Of a stretch of DNA of 7,002 nucleotides, positions 1 through 6,909 are shown in pieces. The stretch is from an uncultured Eubacteriales bacterium. GTDB taxonomy: Bacteria; Bacillota; Clostridia; Peptostreptococcales; Anaerovoracaceae. The notes beneath the pieces are model-generated. The model saw only the letters and a program-made list of their open reading frames with translations. It was not told where the DNA came from and did no database searches. The translations under genes were made by a program, and so were the position numbers. Each line of letters begins with the position of its first letter. Positions within the stretch are counted from its first letter, which is position 1. Location: positions 1 through 7,002 of the forward strand of contig CACWYF010000065.1 of assembly GCA_902765035.1 (NCBI GenBank), given 5' to 3'.

Positions 1-520
1 CATGCTGTTCAGCGGCGACAAGCTGCTCGGAGGTCCGCAGGCAGGCATCATTGTAGGAAAGAAGAAATATATAAGCAGGATGAAAAAGCATCCTCTTGCG
101 CGTGCCATGAGAGTCGACAAGATGACTTTTGCCGCACTTGAGGCAACGCTCGCCAAGTATAAAGACCCTAAGATCGCACTCAGAGACATCCCTGTGCTGA
201 ACATGATCTCGGCATCTGGAGATGAGATGAAGGCGAAGGCGGAGAGACTCGCTGAAGAAATCGCAAAGGAGAACGGCGGGCTGGAACTTGAGATAGTTGC
301 CGTGAAGGATCAGATCGGCGGCGGCTCGGCACCTATGGTGCGGCTGCCCGGATGGGCAGTTTCTGTCCGCGACGGCGGCAGATCGGCGGACAGCATCGAG
401 CGCCGCCTGCGCAAGGGCAAAGTGCCTGTCGTAGCAAGGATACATGATGACATGCTGCTTCTGTGCGTACGTACGGTATTTGAAGATGAATTCGGACTGA
501 TAGCTGACGCACTCAGATAA
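1..520 (+). CDS. selA: L-seryl-tRNA(Sec) selenium transferase, C-terminal part (5' end outside window)
   Basis: SelA is a cytoplasmic, PLP-dependent enzyme that converts Ser-tRNA(Sec) to Sec-tRNA(Sec) using selenophosphate. The visible 172 residues begin just before the PLP-lysine motif SGDKLLGGPQAGIIVG. The lysine codon is at 20-22 and, by family knowledge, this is the residue that forms the Schiff base. The following HPLARAMRVDKMTFAALEATL block and the late QIGGGSAPMVRLPG segment match the C-terminal half of SelA proteins. Full-length members are about 460 residues, so more than half of the protein lies upstream. The reading frame enters open from the left edge; the ATG at 2-4 is internal to the protein and not the start. 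The stop is TAA at 518-520. selB follows after 46 bases, the usual selA-selB order, so co-transcription is likely. The stop codon lies inside an inverted repeat (see 516-552). The identification is very secure. Confidence 0.96.
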   Translation, partial: MLFSGDKLLGGPQAGIIVGKKKYISRMKKHPLARAMRVDKMTFAALEATLAKYKDPKIALRDIPVLNMISASGDEMKAKAERLAEEIAKENGGLELEIVAVKDQIGGGSAPMVRLPGWAVSVRDGGRSADSIERRLRKGKVPVVARIHDDMLLLCVRTVFEDEFGLIADALR

Positions 521-552
521 TGCTGCAGTTATAAACTGCCGGTTATCACCGG
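516..552 (+). promoter_or_regulatory. Overlapping inverted repeats between selA and selB (possible RNA hairpins)
   Basis: Seen directly: GCAGTT (525-530), ATA, AACTGC (534-539) is a perfect 6-bp inverted repeat. It can be flanked by an outer stem, GATAA (516-520, containing the selA stop codon) with TTATC (543-547). A second perfect repeat, CCGGT (539-543), TATC, ACCGG (548-552), uses bases of the outer stem of the first, so the extended first hairpin and the second cannot form together. The second ends just before the weak ribosome binding site of selB. No T run follows, so it is not an obvious terminator. A role in selA-selB translational coupling or mRNA processing is inference only. Confidence 0.45.
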
Positions 553-566
553 AAATGCAAGGATAT

Positions 567-2504
567 ATGAAGAACATTATTATAGGTACTGCCGGGCATG
601 TAGACCACGGCAAGACAACTCTGATAAAAGCACTCTCAGGCATCGATACTGACCGTCTGATGGAAGAGAAAAAGCGCGGCATCACGATCGAACTCGGTTT
701 TGCCCACATTCCCAATGACGCAGGATACAACATCGGCGTGATCGATGTTCCGGGTCACGAAAAGTTCATCAAGAACATGCTCGCCGGAATAGGCGGCATA
801 GACTTCGTGCTTTTCGTCGTAGCGGCGGACGAGGGCATAATGCCCCAGACGAGGGAACACTTTGAGATCCTGAACGCTCTCGGCATCGATGACGGAATCA
901 TCGCAGTGACCAAGACAGACATGGTCGAGGAGGAATGGATGGAGCTTCTCCTGGATGAGGTGAATGAGTACTTCAAAGGAACCTTCCTCGAAGGAAAGCC
1001 GGTCATTCCTGTCAGCGCTGCTACCGGAGAGAATATAGAAGTGCTGAGAGAGGCTATCGTTGAGAAATGCGACAGAGAGAACAAGCGCCGTGAAGAGAAG
1101 GAACTCTTCAGACTGCCGGTGGACAGGGTGTTCACGATGTCCGGTTTCGGTACGGTCGTTACGGGTACTCTTGTAGACGGCACAGTCAGAGTCGGCGATG
1201 AGATCGTCATATATCCGCACGCCGGTGAAGGCCAGGGCGGAACGGACGGACGCAAAGTCAAGGTGCGCGGCATCGAGACTTACGGCAAAGAGACTGACAT
1301 GGCTCTCGCGGGACAGAGGACCGCGATCAACCTCGCAGCCATAGGCAAGGAGGATGTATCGAGAGGTGATGTGCTCGCAGCCAGAGATGCTGTAACAGTC
1401 ACATCCATGATCGATGTCAGACTGAAGATGTTCAGCTCTTCTGACCGTATAGTGCTGAACAACAGCCGTGTTCATCTCTACTCGGGATCTGCAGAAGTGC
1501 TGGCCAAGGTCATTCTCCTTGACAGGGACGCACTGTCAGCAGGTGAGGAGTGCTATGCCCAGCTGAGGCTCGAGAAGCCGATGGCTCTGAGGCGGGGGGA
1601 TAAATTCATAATAAGATTCTATTCACCGATAATAACTGTCGGAGGCGGCACTGTTCTGGATACTCTGCCGCTCAAGCACAAGAGAAACCGTGAGGAAGTG
1701 CTTGCCGGCATGAAGATCCTTGCAGAAGGCAGCACTGAGGACATAATCGCGGCCAAGTCAGGTGAGCACAGATTCGTAAGGCAGGAAGAGCTCGCTCATG
1801 AGCTGGGGCTTCTGCCTGATGAGATGGAGAAGTTCATTGCCGGAATGACAGCAGATGAAGGCGGAGAGAGCCCTCTTGTCAGACTGCCGGACAGAACGCT
1901 GCTCAGCAGGGCAAAATATGAAAAGATGAAATCGGGGCTTGAGGATATCATCAATGTATATCACGATGCGAATCCTCTTGCAGACGGTATCCCGAGACAG
2001 GAACTGCTCTCAAGACTGAGGGAGACCTGGCATTCTGAAGATGACAAGCTCATACAGGGAGCCATAAAGCATCTTATGGATAACGGAGTGATCGAAGATC
2101 ACGGCAAGTCAATCGCCCTCAGCGGATTCAGGATCGAATATACACCGGAGCAGCTCAGACTGAAGAACCACATTGCAAAGATGTATGCAGAGGCCGGACT
2201 TGAGATGGTCAGGACCGACGATATAATGGCGCTGGATAAGAATAAAGGAGTCATAAGTGCTATCCTGGGTGATCTGACCGAAGAGGGACTTATCATCAAG
2301 GTCAATCCTTCATACTATATATCGGCAGATGCATGGGGCGAAGTGCTCCGGGCCGCAAATTCCTTTGAGGGGCCGTTCACCCTGGCGGAGTTCAGAGATT
2401 CTATCGGCACTTCCCGTAAGTATGCGGCTGAGTTCCTCCCGGCTCTCGACAAGGCCGGCATTACCGTGTTCGACGGCACCTCCCGTACTGTTGTCAGGAA
2501 ATAA
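567..2504 (+). CDS. selB: Selenocysteine-specific translation elongation factor SelB
   Basis: SelB is a GTPase that carries Sec-tRNA(Sec) to ribosomes paused at UGA codons and binds the SECIS hairpin of selenoprotein mRNAs. Numbering from the ATG at 567 (645 residues), the GTPase motifs are complete: G1 GHVDHGKT (10-17), the switch I threonine in RGITIELGFA (T40), G3 DVPGH (60-64), G4 TKTD (115-118, the variant typical of SelB) and G5 SAATG (150-154). EF-Tu-like beta-barrel domains follow, including FTMSGFGTVVTGTL. From about residue 380 the protein has the winged-helix repeats that bind mRNA, ending in a typical last unit with GTSRKYAAEFLPALD. Length is normal for the family. Two in-frame ATGs exist, at 555 and 567. 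I chose 567 because the conserved N terminus begins there and AAGGA (559-563) precedes it, although the spacing is only three bases; nothing useful precedes 555. There is no sign of truncation. Confidence 0.96.
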   Translation: MKNIIIGTAGHVDHGKTTLIKALSGIDTDRLMEEKKRGITIELGFAHIPNDAGYNIGVIDVPGHEKFIKNMLAGIGGIDFVLFVVAADEGIMPQTREHFEILNALGIDDGIIAVTKTDMVEEEWMELLLDEVNEYFKGTFLEGKPVIPVSAATGENIEVLREAIVEKCDRENKRREEKELFRLPVDRVFTMSGFGTVVTGTLVDGTVRVGDEIVIYPHAGEGQGGTDGRKVKVRGIETYGKETDMALAGQRTAINLAAIGKEDVSRGDVLAARDAVTVTSMIDVRLKMFSSSDRIVLNNSRVHLYSGSAEVLAKVILLDRDALSAGEECYAQLRLEKPMALRRGDKFIIRFYSPIITVGGGTVLDTLPLKHKRNREEVLAGMKILAEGSTEDIIAAKSGEHRFVRQEELAHELGLLPDEMEKFIAGMTADEGGESPLVRLPDRTLLSRAKYEKMKSGLEDIINVYHDANPLADGIPRQELLSRLRETWHSEDDKLIQGAIKHLMDNGVIEDHGKSIALSGFRIEYTPEQLRLKNHIAKMYAEAGLEMVRTDDIMALDKNKGVISAILGDLTEEGLIIKVNPSYYISADAWGEVLRAANSFEGPFTLAEFRDSIGTSRKYAAEFLPALDKAGITVFDGTSRTVVRK

Positions 2505-2516
2505 AAGCAGGCAGTG

Positions 2517-3122
2517 ATGCATATGAACAGAGCAAAACTTAAAAATTCAATAACGGCCGCCGTGCTTGCAGCAGTCATGATCCTTTCACTGATGCTGGCA
2601 GGATGCAGCGGGCAGAGCGGTGCAGAACTCAAGGTCAGCGAGGATCTTGAGTCGATGCGCTATGTCGAGCTCGATCCTGAGATCAATGCCGAGCTTGAGG
2701 GTCTGCTGAGTGATCAGGGCAGGGAATACTATGAGATGTTTCTCGGCAAGGCGGGCGAATTCGACTATGCCATCACAGGAGCCGACAGGACGGATAAGGG
2801 AACGGTGGTACATGTGCGCATAACGACATATGATTTTGCCAGCGAATACCTGAAATCCTGGACGGAGTTCCTTGAGCCGTATGAGAATGATGAAAGCAAA
2901 AAGGAAGGAGACGGGAAGGAGAACTTCGATTCAGCACAGCTGTACGAGACTCTTTTCAGGAATCTCAGCAGGATCGCAGAGAAGAAATACATCGCGGATG
3001 TGGATATAAACTGCGAAGAGGAAAACGGCAAATGGCATACTGATGCAGCAGTCAATGCAGCGCTGAGAGATGCCATTCTCGGCGGGATGCTGTCCGAGAT
3101 GAGCAGCCTTGCGGGTCTGTAA
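2517..3122 (+). CDS. Small predicted lipoprotein of unknown function
   Basis: I do not recognise a named family. The N terminus is a clear lipoprotein signal: positive residues (NRAKLKN), a hydrophobic stretch, then the lipobox LAGC with the lipidated cysteine at residue 30 counted from the ATG at 2517. The mature part (about 170 residues) is acidic and should sit on the outer face of the membrane. A segment with alternating hydrophobic residues (TVVHVRITTYDF) and a late NGKWHTDAAVNAALRDAILGG segment recall small NTF2/cystatin-like lipoprotein domains of Firmicutes, for example the DUF4878 or DUF5105 type; this is a weak impression. A lysine- and glutamate-rich insert (around ESKKEGDGKEN) looks flexible. 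Starts at GTG 2514, ATG 2517 or ATG 2523 are all possible; AGG at 2509-2511 best suits 2517, and all three keep the signal peptide. It starts 12 bases after selB, so it is probably the last gene of the sel transcript. No terminator is visible after it. Confidence 0.85.
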   Translation: MHMNRAKLKNSITAAVLAAVMILSLMLAGCSGQSGAELKVSEDLESMRYVELDPEINAELEGLLSDQGREYYEMFLGKAGEFDYAITGADRTDKGTVVHVRITTYDFASEYLKSWTEFLEPYENDESKKEGDGKENFDSAQLYETLFRNLSRIAEKKYIADVDINCEEENGKWHTDAAVNAALRDAILGGMLSEMSSLAGL

Positions 3123-3175
3123 CGGTATGATCATGCAATATTCCTGAAATTACACAAATAATTTACCAATATAGA

Positions 3176-3204
3176 TAGATTTTACAAAGTAAAGTATATA
3201 TAAT
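3176..3204 (+). promoter_or_regulatory. Probable sigma-A type promoter for mrp-potABC
   Basis: A perfect -10 box TATAAT lies at 3199-3204. A weak -35 match, TAGATT (3176-3181, three of six consensus bases), is 17 bases upstream. The better-looking TTTACA (3181-3186) is only 12 bases from the -10 box, too close to serve as its -35. The predicted transcript start, near 3211, leaves a leader of about 30 bases before the mrp start codon. The -10 call is good, the -35 is uncertain. Confidence 0.5.
3181..3193. promoter_or_regulatory. 13-base palindrome inside the promoter, possible operator
   Basis: TTTAC (3181-3185), AAA, GTAAA (3189-3193) is a perfect 5-base inverted repeat lying between the proposed -35 and -10 boxes, where a bound repressor would block RNA polymerase. 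I cannot assign it to a known regulator. In AT-rich DNA such a repeat can arise by chance. Confidence 0.25.
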
Positions 3205-3229
3205 GTTCGAATTGAGCAAATAACAAATT

Positions 3230-3236
3230 GGAGGAG
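3230..3236 (+). promoter_or_regulatory. Ribosome binding site of mrp (decides the start)
   Basis: GGAGGAG at 3230-3236 is a strong Shine-Dalgarno sequence. It lies six bases before the ATG at 3243, overlaps the TTG at 3228 and touches the ATG at 3237. This excludes the two upstream in-frame start candidates and fixes 3243 as the likely start. Confidence 0.8.
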
Positions 3237-3242
3237 ATGAAA

Positions 3243-4139
3243 ATGCTTAAGGAAGAAAGAATGATGCCTGTGATGCACCAGGCGGATGACCAGGGTGCAC
3301 CGGATGAAAACTGTACTCATGACTGCAGCAGCTGCGGAGCAGACTGCCCTTCAAGAAGCGGCGGTATCCAGAAGGCTCAGCTGAATGAGCACAGCTCGGT
3401 CAAGAAGGTGATCGGAGTTGTCAGCGGCAAGGGCGGAGTCGGAAAGTCAATGGTGACTGCACTCAGCGCACTGGCAGCAACAAGAAACGGTTATAAGACA
3501 GGTATCATGGATGCGGATATCACAGGACCTTCCATTCCTAAGATGTTCGGCGTACACAGCAAGGCATTCGGTTCCGATTTCGGTATCATGCCGGCGGTCA
3601 CTCCTACCGAGATCAGCCTCATGTCCATCAACCTTCTGGTTGAGAACGAGACTGACCCTGTAGTATGGAGAGGTCCGGTCATCGGCGGTGTTGTCGAGCA
3701 GTTCTGGACAGATGTATGCTGGGGAGACCTCGATGTACTCTTCATCGACATGCCTCCGGGGACAGGTGACGTTCCGCTGACTGTTTTCCAGTCACTTCCT
3801 ATCGACGGAATCATCGTAGTTACTTCTCCGCAGGATCTGGTAAGCATGATCGTTGCCAAGGCTGTAAACATGGCCAACCTCATGAACATTCCGGTCCTCG
3901 GACTTGTAGAAAATATGAGCTATATCACATGTCCTGACTGCGGACGCAAGATCGAGATGTTCGGACCTAGCCAGGCAGAGGCAGTAGCAGCTGCAAACGG
4001 CATCAGGCTTCTTGAGAGGCTTCCGATCGATCCTGTTCTTTCGCAGGAAGCAGACCAGGGCAAAATTGAATTCAACGAAGGAACTCAGATGGAATCGATC
4101 CTCGGAGTTCTTGATGAGCTGGGACTTAAAGCAGAGTAA
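3243..4139 (+). CDS. mrp: Mrp/NBP35-type Fe-S cluster carrier ATPase
   Basis: This protein belongs to the Mrp/NBP35/ApbC family of cytoplasmic P-loop ATPases that hold a [4Fe-4S] cluster at the dimer interface and pass it to target proteins. From the ATG at 3243 (298 residues) the deviant Walker A motif GKGGVGKS is at 62-69. It is followed by the family blocks MDADITGPSIPKM, VWRGPVIGG, FIDMPPGTGD and VTSPQDL. The CPDC motif at 230-233 supplies the bridging cluster cysteines. The N terminus has a further cysteine cluster, C24-x3-C28-x2-C31-x3-C35, like the N-terminal cluster site of NBP35 proteins and absent from short ApbC forms such as that of Salmonella. The gene sits 17 bases before potA, so it is probably co-transcribed with the polyamine transporter; no functional link is known to me. 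Family assignment is very secure. The actual Fe-S clients cannot be read from the sequence. Confidence 0.93.
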   Translation: MLKEERMMPVMHQADDQGAPDENCTHDCSSCGADCPSRSGGIQKAQLNEHSSVKKVIGVVSGKGGVGKSMVTALSALAATRNGYKTGIMDADITGPSIPKMFGVHSKAFGSDFGIMPAVTPTEISLMSINLLVENETDPVVWRGPVIGGVVEQFWTDVCWGDLDVLFIDMPPGTGDVPLTVFQSLPIDGIIVVTSPQDLVSMIVAKAVNMANLMNIPVLGLVENMSYITCPDCGRKIEMFGPSQAEAVAAANGIRLLERLPIDPVLSQEADQGKIEFNEGTQMESILGVLDELGLKAE

Positions 4140-4142
4140 TTC

Positions 4143-4150
4143 GGGAGGAG
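4143..4150 (+). promoter_or_regulatory. Ribosome binding site of potA (supports a TTG start)
   Basis: GGGAGGAG at 4143-4150 lies six bases before TTG at 4157. No ATG or GTG is in frame near the conserved N terminus, so translation very probably begins at TTG. Confidence 0.8.
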
Positions 4151-4156
4151 ACTTTA

Positions 4157-5242
4157 TTGAGCGAACTGATCAGGCTTGAACATATTGTCAAAAGTTTTGA
4201 CGATACTGTGGTGCTTAACGGCATCGACCTTAGTGTTGCGGAAAATGAGTTCGTAACACTTCTGGGGCCTTCGGGCTGCGGCAAGACAACCACTCTGAGA
4301 ATAATTGGCGGGTTTGAAAGGCCCGACGAGGGAAGGGTGTTCTTCGACGGAAAGGACATAACTGATCTTCCTGCCAATCAGAGACATCTCAACACTGTAT
4401 TCCAGAACTACGCACTGTTCCCGCACATGTCGGTAGGGGAAAACATCGCGTTCGGAATGAGGGTCAAGAACAAGTCTGAGCAGTATATCAAGGACAAAAT
4501 CAAATACGCACTCAAGCTCGTCAACCTGGACGGATTCGAGAACAGAAAGATCGATCAGATGTCCGGAGGACAGCAGCAGAGAATCGCTATGGCAAGAGCT
4601 ATCGTAAATGAGCCGCGCGTACTGCTGCTTGACGAGCCTCTTGGCGCGCTCGATCTTAAACTCAGACAGGAAATGCAGTACGAGTTGGTAAGACTCAAGA
4701 AGGAGCTCGGCATCACATTCCTGTACATTACACACGATCAGGAAGAAGCTCTGACGATGTCCGACAAGGTCGTCGTCATGAACGAAGGATACATCCAGCA
4801 GGAGGGTACGCCTGAACAGATCTACGATGAGCCGGTCAACGCTTTCGTTGCAGACTTTATCGGAGACAGCAACATCCTTCCGGGACAGATGGTCGATGAG
4901 AAGGTCGTACGCATCAACGGCATCGACTATCCGTGTATCGACGGTACTGAGCAGGGCTTCCCTCCGCGCCGCAAGGTCGACGTGGTCATCAGGCCTGAGG
5001 ACATAGACATCATGCCTTACGGACAGGGACAGTTCAACGGGACCATCATCTCCAAGCTGTTCATCGGCGTCCACTATGAGATGCTGGTGCAGAGCGAGGA
5101 CGGCAAGGTCGAATGGCTACTTCAGAACTACGATCAGCATGATGTAGGCGAGAAGATAGGCATGAAGGTTGATCCTGAGAACATCCAGATCATGCACAAG
5201 CCTAAGAGTGAAGCCGAATCGGCGATGGAGATCGACATATGA
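4157..5242 (+). CDS. potA: Spermidine/putrescine ABC transporter ATP-binding protein PotA
   Basis: PotA is the cytoplasmic ATPase that powers polyamine uptake through the PotB-PotC channel. The 361-residue product has a complete nucleotide-binding domain: Walker A GPSGCGKTT (37-45), Q-loop glutamine in VFQNYALFPHMS (Q83), signature SGGQQ (136-140), Walker B LLLDEP with D159-E160, D-loop GALD (163-166) and switch histidine H193 in THDQEEA. NTVFQNYALFPHMSV and LGALDLKLR are typical of the PotA/CUT1-like group of importers. The region from about residue 240 is the C-terminal TOBE regulatory domain, with VVIRPEDIDI. Translation starts at TTG, supported by the ribosome binding site at 4143-4150. 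The stop codon overlaps the potB start (ATGA, 5239-5242), which indicates translational coupling. Together with potB and potC next door this makes polyamine transport the best call; a related substrate of the same family cannot be excluded without the binding protein. Confidence 0.94.
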   Translation: MSELIRLEHIVKSFDDTVVLNGIDLSVAENEFVTLLGPSGCGKTTTLRIIGGFERPDEGRVFFDGKDITDLPANQRHLNTVFQNYALFPHMSVGENIAFGMRVKNKSEQYIKDKIKYALKLVNLDGFENRKIDQMSGGQQQRIAMARAIVNEPRVLLLDEPLGALDLKLRQEMQYELVRLKKELGITFLYITHDQEEALTMSDKVVVMNEGYIQQEGTPEQIYDEPVNAFVADFIGDSNILPGQMVDEKVVRINGIDYPCIDGTEQGFPPRRKVDVVIRPEDIDIMPYGQGQFNGTIISKLFIGVHYEMLVQSEDGKVEWLLQNYDQHDVGEKIGMKVDPENIQIMHKPKSEAESAMEIDI

Positions 5243-6054
5243 TAGCAAAGAAGCGTTTTGCAGCTCCGTTCATTATATGGATCATAGCGGGAACAGTCAT
5301 CCCGCTCGCTTCGATTGCATATTACGGATTCTCATCGAGAGACGGAGGGTTCACATTCTCCAACATCACTGCGATGTTCCAGCATGATCACATGCAGGCA
5401 CTCGGTCTGTCGCTGCTTCTTGCAGTGATCAGCACGGTCATATGCCTTCTTCTTGCGTTCCCGATGGCAATGGTTCTGAGGGACAGCAAGTACGGCAAGC
5501 AGGGCTTCCTCATATTCGTCATCATACTTCCGATGTGGATGAACTTCCTTCTGAGGACGATGGCGTGGCAGGTGCTGCTTGAAAGACAGGGCGTAATCAA
5601 CGGACTTCTTGCAGCTGTAGGACTTCCGAGACAGGAAATGATGAACACTCCGGGTGCTATAGTGCTGGGCATGGTCTACGATTTCCTGCCGTTTATGATA
5701 CTTCCGATTTACAACACGGTATCCAAGATAGACAATCATCTTATCGAGGCGGCCTATGACCTCGGAGCCAGCAAGGCTGTGACCTTTGCAAGAGTCGTAC
5801 TGCCGCTGTCGGTACCGGGAATAGTCAGCGGTATCACGATGGTGTTCATACCGGCCCTCACCACATTCGTTATCTCGAACATGCTGGGCGGAGGCAAGAT
5901 CAACCTCATCGGAAACATAATCGAGCAGGAGTTCACGGTCAACTCCAACTGGTATCTGGGCAGCGGACTGTCGCTGGTCATGATGGTATTCATAATATTC
6001 AGCATGGTGCTCCTTCAGAAGTTCGATAAAACTGGCGGAGCCAATCTTATCTAA
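5239..6054 (+). CDS. potB: Spermidine/putrescine ABC transporter permease PotB
   Basis: This is the first of two inner-membrane channel subunits of the polyamine importer. The 271-residue product has about six hydrophobic segments (roughly residues 8-30, 54-78, 90-112, 135-155, 188-212 and 240-262). The cytoplasmic EAA loop reads EAAYDLGASKAVTFARVVLP and begins at E170; this is where the ATPase docks. LPMWMNFLLRTMAWQVLL is typical of PotB. The start ATG overlaps the potA stop in ATGA, and GGAG (5227-5230) precedes it by eight bases. It ends with TAA at 6052-6054, 14 bases before potC. Length is normal and nothing is broken. Confidence 0.94.
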   Translation: MIAKKRFAAPFIIWIIAGTVIPLASIAYYGFSSRDGGFTFSNITAMFQHDHMQALGLSLLLAVISTVICLLLAFPMAMVLRDSKYGKQGFLIFVIILPMWMNFLLRTMAWQVLLERQGVINGLLAAVGLPRQEMMNTPGAIVLGMVYDFLPFMILPIYNTVSKIDNHLIEAAYDLGASKAVTFARVVLPLSVPGIVSGITMVFIPALTTFVISNMLGGGKINLIGNIIEQEFTVNSNWYLGSGLSLVMMVFIIFSMVLLQKFDKTGGANLI

Positions 6055-6068
6055 AGGCAGGGTTGAAG

Positions 6069-6848
6069 ATGAAGAAAACTCTCGGAAGAATATATGTATT
6101 AATAATCCTGCTTTTCCTGTATATGCCGATACTGACGCTTATCGTGCTGTCTTTTAATGACGCAAAATCGATGTCAGTATGGACAGGGTTCAGCCTCCAC
6201 TGGTATCAGGAGCTGTTCCAGAGCAGGCTCATGATGGGTGCGGTGGTCAATACGTTCTCAATAGCTATACTTGCAGCTCTCATTGCGACAGTCATCGGTA
6301 CGATGGGTGTGCTCGGAATGGCGGCAATGAAGCAGAGACAGGAAAACGTGCTGATGGGACTCAACAATATCCCGATGCTCAATGCGGACATAGTTACCGG
6401 AATAGCTCTAATGCTGTTCTTCCTTATGGTCAGATGGCCGAGAGGGTATATGTCGATCCTGTTCGCGCACACGGTATTCTGCATACCTTACGTCATACTC
6501 TCGGTCAAGCCGAGGCTGAACAAGAATACAGATAAGCTGTTTGAGGCTGCACTTGATCTCGGGGCATCTGAAAGATACGCGTTCAGAAAGATCGTTCTGC
6601 CTGAACTCAGACCCGGGATCATGTCGGGTTTCCTGCTTTCCTTCACAATGTCTGTCGATGACTTCATCATCACATACTTCACAAGAGGTGCAGGCATCAA
6701 TACCATCTCCACACTCATTTACAGTGAGGTCAAGATAGGTATCAGGCCGAGTCTGTTCGCGCTGTCTACGATAGTATTCGTCGCAGCACTCGTGGTGCTC
6801 ATAACAGTGAATCTGAGGCAGAGCCGGCAGGAAAGAGCAGCAGCCTGA
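6069..6848 (+). CDS. potC: Spermidine/putrescine ABC transporter permease PotC
   Basis: This is the second channel subunit, partner of PotB. The 259-residue product opens with a membrane segment ending in YMPILTLIVLSFNDAKS, a typical PotC start, and has about six hydrophobic segments. Its EAA loop, EAALDLGASERYAFRKIVLP, begins at E159. FLLSFTMSVDDFIITYF is another PotC hallmark. AGGG (6059-6062) lies six bases before the ATG at 6069. An in-frame TTG at 6063 would add only two residues and touches that site, though AAAGG at 6053-6057 could serve it, so 6069 is preferred but not proven. The gene ends in TGA at 6846-6848. In most relatives potD, the extracellular binding protein, follows at once or overlaps; here a hairpin and a group II intron follow instead. 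Confidence 0.94.
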   Translation: MKKTLGRIYVLIILLFLYMPILTLIVLSFNDAKSMSVWTGFSLHWYQELFQSRLMMGAVVNTFSIAILAALIATVIGTMGVLGMAAMKQRQENVLMGLNNIPMLNADIVTGIALMLFFLMVRWPRGYMSILFAHTVFCIPYVILSVKPRLNKNTDKLFEAALDLGASERYAFRKIVLPELRPGIMSGFLLSFTMSVDDFIITYFTRGAGINTISTLIYSEVKIGIRPSLFALSTIVFVAALVVLITVNLRQSRQERAAA

Positions 6849-6867
6849 GCATAATGATGAATGAAAA

Positions 6868-6909
6868 CATACATGTGCCGCACATTGCGTGCGGCATTTT
6901 GCATGTATG
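6868..6909. repeat. Nested inverted repeat enclosing the hairpin and crossing the proposed intron boundary
   Basis: CATACATG (6868-6875) and CATGTATG (6902-6909) are perfect reverse complements and flank the GC-rich hairpin. The right arm would be half exon and half intron if the intron begins at 6905. The gap between inner and outer stems is uneven (one base on the left, six on the right). Confidence 0.6.
6876..6900 (+). terminator. Probable Rho-independent terminator of the pot operon
   Basis: GCCGCAC (6877-6883), loop ATTGC, GTGCGGC (6889-6895) forms a 7-bp GC-rich stem that extends by a T-A pair (6876 and 6896). It is followed by only four Ts (6897-6900) and then GCAT, so the U tract is short and termination may be partial. 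It lies 27 bases after the potC stop. Its place just before the intron fits the known preference of group IIC introns for terminator-like hairpins. Confidence 0.65.

Larger units (their letters stand above)
3123..3242 (+). other. AT-rich intergenic gap between the lipoprotein gene and mrp
   Basis: This is the only sizeable non-coding stretch between genes in the window and is far richer in A and T than its surroundings. It holds a promoter-like -10 box, a 13-base palindrome and the mrp ribosome binding site, listed separately. I see no convincing terminator for the upstream gene: ATGATCAT near 3127-3134 is palindromic but short, with no T run. No tRNA or open reading frame is present. Confidence 0.6.

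Noticed and set aside
521..566. Possible tRNA-Sec (selC) or Rho-independent terminator in the selA-selB spacer
   Set aside because: At 46 bases it is too short for a tRNA, and no T run follows either hairpin.
636..1475. Open frame of 279 codons on the - strand inside selB
   Set aside because: Shadow of selB: low-complexity, His- and Ser-rich translation with no recognisable domain, fully covered by a secure gene.
4154..5074. Open frame of 306 codons on the - strand inside potA
   Set aside because: Antisense shadow of a textbook potA; the translation is Asp/Val/Leu-rich and resembles no protein family.
6889..6905. Alternative intron start at GTGCG (6889), closer to the GTGYG consensus
   Set aside because: This would place the intron start inside the right arm of the hairpin, and the downstream ribozyme elements would be about 16 bases too far from the 5' end compared with known group IIC introns.
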